From NCBI GenBank assembly GCA_963854835.1, contig OY978527.1, positions 29,430,047 through 29,494,046 on the forward strand: a stretch of DNA of 64,000 nt. The letters are read 5' to 3'. The translations under genes and the position numbers were made by a program. The number at the start of each line of letters is the position of its first letter. Within the stretch, counting starts at the first letter, position 1. The notes under the pieces are model-generated. The model saw only the letters and a list, made by a program, of their open reading frames with translations, searched no databases and was not told the origin of the DNA. Below, one piece after another: positions 1-13,900 of this stretch. This DNA comes from Megamerina dolium (Eukaryota; Arthropoda; Insecta; Diptera; Megamerinidae).

Positions 1-3000
1 GCCCTCCATGTGGCGACCACCGGGCAACGTCTTCCTGAAACCCGCTGGGAGGCGGCTGAAGTGAGTGGCGAAAATCTCCTCGGTTAGAGGTTGTGCGTTG
101 GGTTTGGGACCCGCCACATAAAAAACCCCCCCAATGAAAAAAACTAAAATGCCTCGGATAAGGACTACCGCTTTTGTTGATGACCCCCGCAAACGAAAAA
201 AGGACAATGATTTACGGATATGCACCTGGAATGTCCGGTCCCTTTATAGGGAGGGTGCCTCTATCCAGCTGGTTGATGTCCTCGAAAAATACAGAGCTGA
301 CATCACCGCTCTCCAGGAAATGCGATGGACAGGACAGGGCTGCTCCAAAAGAGCGTCCTGTGATATCTACTACAGTTGCCATGCTGAAAGGCACGAATTA
401 GGATGTGGATTTTTGGTCAGCAAGAGACTACGACATCTTGTCTCACAGTTCACGCCTGTGAACGAACGGCTGGCCACAATCCGCATCAAGGCAAAATTTT
501 TCAACATCAGCCTTATATGTGCCCACGCTCCGACGGATGAGAAGGACAATGTGACCAAGGAGAGCTTCTTTCAGCGCCTCGAAGAAGCTTATGACCGCTG
601 CCCCCGCCACGATATCAAAATCGTGCTTGGCGACTTTAATGCCAGGGTGGGCAAGGAAGGTACCTTTGGTCCAACTGTCGGAAAATTCAGCCTCCACCAG
701 AACACCTCCGATAACGGAATGAGGCTGATCGACTTCGCCGCAGCACGAAACATGGTAATTGGTGGTACCAGATTCCAGCATCTCGACATCCACAAAGCGA
801 CATGGCTGTCTCCAGATCATCGTACAAGAAACCAAATTGATCATGTGTTGATTGACGGAAGGCATGCTTCCAGTGTGATGGACGTGAAATCGATCCGTGG
901 TGCCAACATCGACTCGGATCACTACCTTGTTGCAGCTAAGGTGCGCACACGCTTATGTGTTGCAAATAACAAGAGAAGTCCCACACAGAGAAAGCTCGAC
1001 GTCAGTAAGCTGCGATCACCAGAGACAGCATATGCATTTTCCACTCGACTATCGGATCTGCTTATGCAGAACACTCCCCAACTTGATGATACATGCGCAC
1101 GGTGGACACATATATCCCACTCCATGACTACTGCTGCCGAGGAGGTAATCGGTTACTACCGGCCTCTGAGGAATGAGTGGTATGATCAGGAGTGTCGCGA
1201 CGCTACCGCAGAGAAAGACGCCGCCTACAGAAGAACCCTGCGTGCAGGCGCAACGCGAGCTGTTAAGGAGCGGTATAGAGAGAAAAGGAGTGCAGAGAGA
1301 CGTCTTTTCAGGCGCAAGAAGAGGGAGTTGGAAAGACGTGAGTGTGAGGAGATAGAGATGTGTACCGACAAGAATGAGACTCGAAAATTCTTCGAAAAGA
1401 TCAAGCGCCTAAGTGGAGGTTTAAATCCCGGAGCCTCTTCTTGTCGTGATGGAAATGGGAATCTGGTTACAGATGTCCAGAGTGTACTGAGCCTATGGAG
1501 GGAACACTTCTCCACGTTACTGAATGGCGATGCTACGAACAATTCCGCCAGTGGAGGAGATTGCCCGATAACCCCAATTACAGATGATGGTGTTGATGTT
1601 CCACCACCCGACTATGACGAGGTTGAAACGGCCATTTTAAGGCTGAAAAACAACAAAGCTGCAGGTGCTGATGGCCTGCCTGCCGAGTTGTTTAAGACCG
1701 GAGGCGATGAGCTGCTCACCCGCATGCACCAGCTCATAAGCAGAATATGGTCGGATGAAAGCATGCCTGATGATTGGAGGCTCAGTGTTCTCTGTCCTGT
1801 ACATAAAAAAGGAGACCCCACAATTTGCGCCTCCTGAGCATCGCATACAAGGTTCTATCGAGCGTACTGTGTGAAAGGTTGAAGCCTATGCTCAGCAACC
1901 TGATTGGACCTTATCAGTGTGGCTTCAGACCTGGTAAATCCACCATCGACCAGATTTTCACACTGCGCCAAATCCTGGAGAAGACCCAAGAAAAACAGAT
2001 CGACACACACCACCTATTTGTTGATTATAAAGCCGCTTTCGACAGTCCGGTAAGGGATTACCTCTACGCAACAATGTCTGAGTTCGGTATTCCTGCAAAG
2101 CTCATTCGACTTTGTAGAATGACACTGCATAACTCTCGTTGTGCAGTGAAAATTGGGAAGGACCTCTCCGCACCGTTTAATACCGAACGGGGTTTCAGAC
2201 AAGGTGATTCGTTATCGTGCGACTTCTTCAATCTTATTATGGAGAAAATAATACGAGCTGCTGATCTACGACATAATGGCACTATCTTCAACAAAAGTGT
2301 CATGCTGTTAGCGTATGCCGACGATATTGACATAATCGGCATGAACACGCGAGCAGTCAGTGCAGCATTCTCAGAGTTGGAAAGAGAGTCGCGTCGGATG
2401 GGTCTCACGGTGAACGAGGGCAAGACGAAGTATCTAGTGTCAACAAACAAAGAGTCCCGGCGTCTTGGACAGCACGTCACTGTTGACAACTACGCTTTTG
2501 AAGTAGTAAGGGACTTTGTCTATCTTGGAACCAGCATTAACAGCAGTAATGACGTCAGCTTGGAGATCATGCGTAGGATAACTCTTGCTAACAGGTGTTA
2601 CTTTGGGCTGAGTAAGCAATTGAAAAGTCGAGCCCTCTCTCGAAGAACGAAAACTACACTCTACAAGTCTCTCATCATGCCTGTCCTAACATATGGCGCT
2701 GAAGCCTGGACAATTTCCATCTCTGATGAGCGAATGCTTGGAGTTTTCGAGAGAAAGGTCCTACGCAGGATCTTTGGACCTATTTGCGTTGGTGGCGAGT
2801 ACCGAATAAGGTACAACCATGAGCTGTACGAGCTATATGCCGATATTGACATAGTAAAGCGCATCAAAATCCAGCGGCTGCGCTGGCTAGGTCATATCGA
2901 GCGAATGGAAGAACACGCTCCAGCTAAGAAGGTGTTATATTCGGAACCCGCTGGAGGACGACGCAGAAGAGGAAGACCAAACCTCCGGTGGAAAGACCAA

Positions 3001-3137
3001 GTACTGGAGAACCTGACGGCGCTTGGAATTTCTAACTGGCGCCAGCTAGCGAAGAACAGAGATGGCTGGCGAAGCATGTTATTTTCGGCCTAAATCGATA
3101 TTCGGTTGTTATGGCCACATAAGTAAGTAAGTAAGTA
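1..3137 (+). mobile_element. RTE-like non-LTR retrotransposon, copy 1 (nearly full length, 5' end off window)
   Basis: A GC-richer leader precedes a long ORF encoding an AP endonuclease and a reverse transcriptase. It is followed by a short 3' UTR and a tail of four TAAG repeats (3120-3137). A short tandem-repeat tail in place of poly(A), and similarity to proteins annotated as craniofacial development protein 2-like, fit the RTE clade; that clade name is inferred. The element sits against an unrelated minus-strand ORF on its right, so it inserted there. The left boundary and target duplication lie outside the window. Three shorter copies occur at 33839, 43576 and 50624. Confidence 0.85.
134..3093 (+). 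pseudogene. LINE ORF2-type polyprotein: AP endonuclease + reverse transcriptase, one frameshift
   Basis: The endonuclease shows the TWNVRSL start, QEMRW, GDFNARVG and a terminal SDHYLV motif within about residues 30-270. After a basic coiled linker (residues 360-430) the reverse transcriptase follows with the NKAAGADGLPAELFK block, GFRPGKSTIDQ, the YADD active site (near 2314-2325), and a C-terminal region ending RRRGRPNLRWKD. The reading frame is broken once: the codons run in one frame to about 1831 and in another from 1832. The copies at 35262 and 51000 (minus) carry 20 extra nucleotides at exactly this point, so a 20-nt deletion disabled an otherwise open protein. The ATG at 134 is the first in frame after the leader. 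Confidence 0.85.
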
Positions 3138-3780
3138 CTAAATGTGTACTATGCTCATAATCACTTTCCTGGTCTTCTTCTGGCACGTATGTTAGACCCT
3201 GGCTCTCTTCAATTGTTTCTATTATTGTAGATGTAGGTGCTTGCTCTTCAATTTCTGTCTGGTATTCCGGTATCGTAGATCTTCTGTCATTATGTTGATC
3301 CATCATAAACTCTTTCAACTCTTCTGGAATCATTCCACATGAGCATAGAGCAGCTTTCAAGTCACATTTACATTTCCCAATGTAAAATAATTCTTTTATG
3401 GATCGTAAGAAAGATGTGAGACTGGAGCCTTTTGCTTTGCATTTATCTGCAGTGTAGTATTTGTCAAGCAAGGTATTCAATTTTCTAACAATATTTCGTT
3501 TGCATATAATTTCAATATTTAGTTTGCTCCAAATTCCAATCAATTTGTCTGTCACTTGAGGAGTAAATGTTTTATATGAAAACATTTTACTTTGCATTTT
3601 AGCACGTTCGGCCAAGAAAAAATAGCATCTTAAAATATCCTGTTTAGTTGGCAGATTCAGACCAGTCAAATCAGAAGACATACCAAAAGCAGGAACATCG
3701 TGAGAAGGCATATGTTTCAAACTACTTTCGGTACTTATTGATGTTGGTGCGGCTTGTGATGTTGACGGCAATAGATCCAT
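3138..3780 (-). pseudogene. Unidentified cysteine-containing ORF, 3' part removed by LINE insertion
   Basis: The minus-strand frame is open from an ATG at 3780 for about 214 codons and then runs into the TAAG tail of the RTE-like element. The natural C-terminus is therefore missing. It shows a Ser/Thr-rich N-terminus, a charged helical segment (about residues 45-125), a C-x-C-x6-C-x-C cluster (KCKCDLKAALCSCG) near residue 142, and an acidic tail. I recall proteins of this style as repeated uncharacterised ORFs in arthropod genomes, probably carried by a DNA transposon, but I cannot name the family. No intron is needed to read it. An orphan host exon is the alternative. Confidence 0.5.
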
Positions 3781-4349
3781 GTTTAAAATTAAATATTAAT
3801 TAATTAATTTATAAATATTAAGATTTTCCAGCTAGATTTTGAGGTTTTCTTCCTTCAAAAGCTGATAAAAATGTGATTTAGGTCTTAGCTTGAAATCTAT
3901 CGATTTTATTTTTAGAAAAGCTGGAAAAAGGAACAAAATGTATGGAATATGATTTAACAATTTATAATTCGAGTATGTATTTTGAATATATTCAATACAA
4001 AGTCAAAAATTCGTCTATTTCCACAACAGTATCGTATATTTTTCCAAAAAAAATGTACGAAAGCGCCCTCTGGCGGCACTCAAAAATAAAAATTAATGTC
4101 AAAAATGGATTCCGCGACCCAAAAAACCCCCACATACACATTTGGCTAAAGGAAATAGCATTTTTTTGCCTCTATTCTCGAATATTTCTAGAAAAAATAC
4201 CTATTTTGAAAAATCCGGGGGCTCGAAATTCATTTCTTTTGCAAGAAATGGTTTCTTTGGCAAATTTGCTTAGAATGACCCATAGAATAAGAATCACGAT
4301 GAGCCTTTATATATATATATATATATCGAAAAAATTTGACCCACCCTAG
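3781..4349. other. AT-rich spacer
   Basis: No supported gene. It holds the 5' flank of the truncated ORF, a run of TTAA-rich sequence and a short (TA)n tract at about 4309-4326. The open frame at 3942-4349 is low-complexity and has no recognisable domain. Confidence 0.5.
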
Positions 4350-7884
<3,535 letters not shown>

Positions 7885-7968
7885 AATGTAGATAGTTCAA
7901 ATAGTTCAGAGGCATCAAAGGCCTTGAAGGATGTCAATCAGTTTTTGGCTGATTGCAAATTTGCCCAG
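7885..7968 (+). other. Candidate orphan coding exon (28 codons)
   Basis: A TTTTAG acceptor precedes 84 nt that translate without stops (NVDSSNSSEASKALKDVNQF and eight more residues, ending KFAQ), followed by a CAG|GTATGA donor. Codon use and the helical composition look like real coding sequence. I do not recognise the protein, and no start exon was found upstream. Confidence 0.35.
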
Positions 7969-8380
7969 GTATGATTTTCTCTGCGAATTTCTGGCAATTC
8001 GCCGAGCGTTTTAGGAGCCATTTTACGCATAAATACTGCGCAACATAAGTATCACACTTGTACGCGATAGCATCGCAATCACATTCCTGCAATATTGTGG
8101 CATTTATTACTTAGATCGAACGCACCCTTTCTAAAAGAACCAAGATCGGCTGCTTCTCGCTTCAAATTTGTGGCATCCGACATCCGTAGTCAGAAACTGT
8201 GGCGCTAGGTATCGTGTTACTGCTTGGTACGTTTGCTTGTTCATCTGCGTCATCAGGGTTTACGTTTGGAACACCACGTGCAGCACTAGGTGGATGGAGC
8301 TGTTATTAAAACCCCATAAAATTCGCATCTGCCTCTTCCTTTGTTTATAATTGCCTTCGCTTGCAGCCCTTGCTTCCCAG

Positions 8381-8478
8381 CTCATTTTCAATGAAAAATG
8401 GTCCAATGATGCCGCCGGACCAAAAAACTACACCACCTAGCCACCCCTTGTGGATGCATTGGCTTCTCAACAATCATG
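8381..8478 (-). pseudogene. Mariner-type transposase relic (rosa-like), minus strand
   Basis: On the minus strand the sequence translates as EKPMHPQGVARW, then after a one-base shift FWSGGIIGPFFIENE. This matches the conserved core block (MHPQRVTVWCGFWSGGIIGP) of mariner transposases of the WPPRSCDLTPLDY type. It is an isolated, frameshifted scrap; the flanks are not recognisable. Confidence 0.6.
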
Positions 8479-8728
8479 TGTGGATCCTCAGACCTCCAAA
8501 TACGACAATTTTGCTTATTGAGATAGCCATAAATTGAAGATGAACTGAAAAATTGGTTTGATCGGATGGAAAGCCAGCCGTGCCAGTCATTTAAATGATG
8601 TGTTTCATTCTTAAATGGAAAAGTCCAATTTTTCTAATAAACTCTTCACATTGAAGAAATAGTCATTAGTTTTGTTATAGTCGATTCCAATTCCAAACTT
8701 TATATACCTTTCTTACTTAATTTTTTAG

Positions 8729-8859
8729 ATGATGACAATATTCAACATATTTTCGAATATCTTACCCATTTTCCTGTAGATTTGAGAATCGATTATTTTG
8801 TACATTCACTACAGTCTCCTCAATTTGTCCCCTTCGGATGGCATAAACAAGAATACAAA
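8729..8859 (+). other. Second candidate orphan coding exon
   Basis: An acceptor (ATTTTTTAG) is followed by an open stretch reading DDNIQHIFEYLTHFPVDLRI and about 23 further residues to EYK, then an AAA|GTATAA donor. It looks protein-coding, but it is not in a compatible phase with the 7885 exon. Either an intermediate exon is missing or this is a decayed gene. Function unknown. Confidence 0.3.
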
Positions 8860-10824
8860 GTATAACCTCGAAAATCATTTACGATGTATTACGATTGTGG
8901 TCGTTTTTTTTAATTCTTCTTCTTCGGCGCTCTCCCAAATACCAACCACCACTGCAAGAACTTGGTACCCAAGTTACAATGCAAATCGATGGAACAAATA
9001 AGTATTTTCATACATTCGAGGTATGGTCATTAGTATTATTTTATTATTTGTATTTATGTTATTTTGCATATGCCAAACGACGACTGACACATGCAAGAAA
9101 TAATACATAACTTTATTTTTTACATTTTTAATAATAACCATTATAATAATTAAAATATTCTAATTATATGCCTTTAATAATTTTACGCACAAGTACGAGG
9201 ATAACAGCTGACAAATATGACATACAAGTGAAAATGTGATAGAAAAAAAAAGAAAGAAAAAGAACATAAATATAGCACAACGTGCATAATGAATGACAGG
9301 AAGAGGCGGCTTCTACGGTCAAAAAGTTATAAACACAAATTTTACACTGACGCCTATCACATTTTGATCGTAAATATTTGTTTATTATTGATAGATTCAT
9401 ACATACATAAAAACAGTGAAACGTCTGAAAGAAGTGTACCAGAAAGAAAAACGTTTTGAAATGCAGAAATATGAACCTTACATCTTTGAAACATAGTGTC
9501 ATTTTACATATTAATTTCGATCAAGTGTAATTTAGAAAATTTAAGTGCATCTTACATATGTAGGTGTGTATGTATCAATTATACAAATTTTATGTTTTAT
9601 TACATTGTATGTATGTATAATTAAATAACCCCATAATTACTTGACGTTATTAGCAGGCATAAAATGGAATTCACTTAATAGTTAATGCAAAAGTGTGTGT
9701 TTCAATCAAATAAAGTTTAGGTATCTTTCCAAAATTCTCGTTTTTTTTTTCTTATATCCAGCAGTGATGCGTTCAATTGTGGTGTGGTGTGAGAATTTAG
9801 TCATCTTCGATCGAAATTAATTTTACAAAGTTGAAAATGAGAATATTCTTTCCACATTTCTAGGTAAATTGAGTAAAGTAATTTCGATCGAAAGTGAAAT
9901 ATATCAATCAAATCATTCTTACTGTAATCTACGGTGTGAGTATGTATGTGTATGCAATTATTTTATTGTTAAGTCCTAATTTTTATATTACATCATATCA
10001 TTGTTAAATTATATTTATTTTGTTCTAAATACTTTGCAGTTCAGGCTATACGTGGGAGTACATACGTTTACTCTCTTCCTCTCTCTCTCTCTCTCTCTCT
10101 GTCTGTCTGTTATGCAAATGATTCTCTTATTTACTATGGTATGCAGTTAAATAAGGCGAAACAACACACTCGACGGCGTCTACATATATATATTTCAGCA
10201 TAACACTATGTTGGTAGAATTTCGACTTTGCATTTATAGTAGTTTACTCTTGAACACACAAAATGAATATTTAGATACAATTTTTGTTTGTTTATTTTGT
10301 GTTTAAATTAAATACAATTTTTTTTCTCTCAACTCAATCATTTAGACTAATCATTACAAGTATGTATAACTAATGCAGAATTTAAATTTCAACATATATA
10401 ATAAAAATATGTTGAAAAAGTCGAATATATTGATTATATAAATTAAATGTAATCAATGTAATTAAATATCAATTGTAGATAAGTAAGAGCTCTACTATAG
10501 GAAAAAAAAAAAAACAAATTATAAATTACCTAACGCCGAAATTTGACGTTCTTACAATATCGATATTTTGTAGAGCCAAACTCACCTCACTTATGCGAAA
10601 AAAGACGTTGAACGTGTTATAGAGGCAAACCAACAAATGTTCTCCCCGAAATGTTTGTCTATATAGTTACTGCATGTTTCTTTACTTAATTAAATGTATT
10701 AGGTAGGTATTGTGATTTTGAAAGTATTTCGCAAAAAAACATTTAATATTGTTTTGTTTGGTAAATATTATATGTATGTTTTCTTAAGCTTCGTACAAAT
10801 ATGAAGACGGACGACATGCATTTT
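8860..10824. other. AT-rich region downstream of CoREST, probably including its 3' UTR
   Basis: No ORF of note. The part next to 10824 must contain the minus-strand CoREST 3' UTR, but I cannot fix its poly(A) site because TTTATT hexamers are frequent. Confidence 0.4.
10073..10110. repeat. (CT)n / (GTCT)n microsatellite
   Basis: A run of CT dinucleotides followed by CTGTCTGTCTGT. Confidence 0.9.
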
Positions 10825-10941
10825 TTATACAGCATTTGCTTTTGGAAAATCTTGATTACCAACAGTCAAAGCAAGTTTTTTAGTAGGCGGTTGTGATGAT
10901 GGTGGAGATGGTGTATCAGCTTGTTCGGCATCCAAATCGAT
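10825..10941 (-). CDS. CoREST: CoREST exon 10 (C-terminus)
   Basis: After TTTTTCAG it reads [20 protein letters not shown] and ends with DFPKANAV and TAA. Phase-0 entry. It encodes a short acidic then Pro/Ser-rich tail. Confidence 0.88.
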   Translation of the reverse strand: MDLDAEQADTPSPPSSQPPTKKLALTVGNQDFPKANAV

Positions 10942-13900
10942 CTGAAAAATTGTCATTACACATCAGTATTGATCGTATTGAATCGTAATTTAAAATTTAG
11001 GTACACAGTACCTCCATGATGATATTATCCTTTTGTGCTAGTGAACTGCTACTGGATGATTTAATTTCATCATTAGTAAATTTGGAAGCATTCGTTTCAC
11101 TGGATGTCGTATTATCTGACTCATCGCCCAGCACTGTTGTGCTGGCACTGATGGTACTACTGGCAGTTGTGGCATTCTCTTTCTTTTTCATTATGTCATC
11201 TTTCTTATGCTGCACCGACGAAATAGAGTTTACGCAAACACTTTCTGTTGTGCCGGCGGCAACATCAGTAATGTCAACGCTATTGGTGGTGGAGACCACT
11301 GCAGCATTACCTGTAACCGATGCCGAATTGATTGATGCTGATGCTGCAGCAGCTGCTGCAATCGCTGCTGCCTCTTTTTCAGCTTCGTATTTCTTCAAGA
11401 CCTGATCCAAGTTATATCGTCGACGATAATTTACATAAAATGTACGTACATGTGCTTCCGTCTTGGTACCAATAGTTTCAGCAATTGTCTATATTGAAGA
11501 TGTGCGTTTTAATTATTTGATTTATTTAATACTTCAACTGTATAATTTCAACTTACTTGAAAATCTTTACCATATTTGCGTACACCCTGTATAGCCAGCA
11601 ATAATTCATCGTTGGACCAACGTGAATTGATACGATTTGCATTTTCAGTCGGACGTATATCCTCTAGATTTTCAGAATTTTTTCGCTTTAATGACGAAAT
11701 GTTTTGTTTATTCAGTTGCACCTGTAACGATTTGAATGAAATGTTCAATATCAATAGAAAATTTGTCACACACATTTTAGTCTACGTTTTAAATAACTAA
11801 TAATATATATGTACATATAAATAAACCAAAATGGATTTGTTTGCCCTTTCGGGAAGCCACCTTAAACTACACAAAACAAAACAACCACAATTAGCTCTAG
11901 TTTATACAATAAAATTTACTAAAAACAGAGCTGCGGAATACTTGAATTTGTAATCAATTACACATACATTTTCTACATTATCAGTCATATTCTGTGATTC
12001 ACTTTCGATCGAAATCGAGTCAATTTGTTATTGCTTTTTCTATTTCCATGTCTTTCCTCTCCTATTGTGGAAATACAGCAATAGTAATATTTTAAAATTG
12101 CTTGTTTCATCATATTTACTTTAAATATCGAATGGCAAGCTTTGAATTTTTGACGATTACGATGAAATGTCAAAATCAGAAATTGCTTTTACTTTTTTAT
12201 CAAATTATTTATATTTTTACGAAAAGGAACACTTCAATTATTTTTAGACAAATTTTACCTTAGTCCGCTGAAAAAATCGACGTTTTTGCTCTGCGGGATC
12301 CTTATAGTGTTCGAAATGAAAACTGTAAACGCGTAAATGCAATAAAATTTCTACACATTACAATTATTATACGATTGAGACTTTTTTGGGGCTTAAAATG
12401 TACACAAATCTTGCCTTAATGATTAAAAAAAATCATATACAAAGAGCAATATTACCGTACGTTAACCGAGTAGAAGTTCTACAACATCACAAATGCTTAA
12501 TAATTGGGATGTTTTTTGTGGCTTAAAATGTTCAAACATCTTGCCTCAATGGTATCATATAAACCAACAGTATATATTATATTTTCAAGAAAATCAAACT
12601 TCACTAATTAAATATACATGAATAATGGCGAACACACCACAGTGAAATAGAAGTATCGAAACGAATGTCAACTAAAAGGATATATGCAGTAATCAGGACC
12701 AAACAATAACAAAGAGTACGAATGCAATACGATAAGATACTCTAGTGTTGCCACATAGTATAAATAGCCCGAATTTCTTGAAATGATACAACAGTTTCAA
12801 CTTTTGAAAAATAATCATAAGGTGGCTTTTGTAACTTCCGATGGAGATAACCTGTCAAAGCAACTGTCAGTTGCCAGCTGTCCAGTTTGAGTAACAACTA
12901 ATGCTTTTCATAAAAATCAAATGTACTTTGAAAATTAGTCTCCAATTCGTTAAATGAACAGAAAGAAGTTTTTATTAAATAATGGAAAACGTCGGTTCAA
13001 ATTCAAACGTGGTTCCAACATATTGTGAACACAAAGTTTAATGAATACATTATTTCGCAATTTGACAATGCTAATTGGCCGTGATTTCACTTCGGTGGAA
13101 TATTTTTAGTGGGACTCGAAAACATTTTTTAGGAAAAAACACCATAATTGGTGGAATAATGTAATTTGCTACAAACTTCAGTATTTATGAAAAACTGCGG
13201 ATTTATTCATATTCGAACAAAAAAAAACATTATGGGAACGATGAAAATACAACACCAGTGAATAAATAATAATAAAATCTTCACTTTGTGAAGAGGTGCG
13301 GTATATTTTTGTAAAATCAAATCAACAAAAATTAGACGTCTTCCTTCAACTACTATAACATTTCTCAACAGATAGCGGTAATTTTGAGAATAGTTTACGT
13401 TCGAGTGCCGACTCCATAACCATAAATGCATCTCCAAACAATTAATAATTTGCCAGGTGACGTAATTTATATTTTTGTTCATTTGAAGCACTAAACTTCA
13501 TCTTCTATAGATGTCAGGTTTATGGAAGCTAGTTTAGATAGAAATTAGGGAGCAGAAAGTAGTGAGTTTGAAGCTGAGAGGTTTTTTCATATCAATTTTT
13601 TTGTTTTGCAGAAATATTTGGTCGTCCAAAACTACCCTCGATATAACCCAATGTTCTATTGAAAATATTGCCTAGAAGACCAACTCAATAGCTAAGCTAC
13701 GACACCCACTTGCACTTAAAGAAAGTGGGTTAAAGAGGGCTTATTTATATATTTTTTGACTCAGAAAGCTCTAACAGATAGTATAAATAGTCGACTGACG
13801 AAAAGCTTTGCATACATCATTTTTCACTACTAGGTCGTAATTGTCACATAATGTATGACTGAATGTGAAAGTGGGCTCTCGCATTTACATATATATTTTT

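Noticed and set aside
443..922. 159-codon minus-strand ORF inside RTE copy 1
   Set aside because: Shadow of the LINE endonuclease frame.
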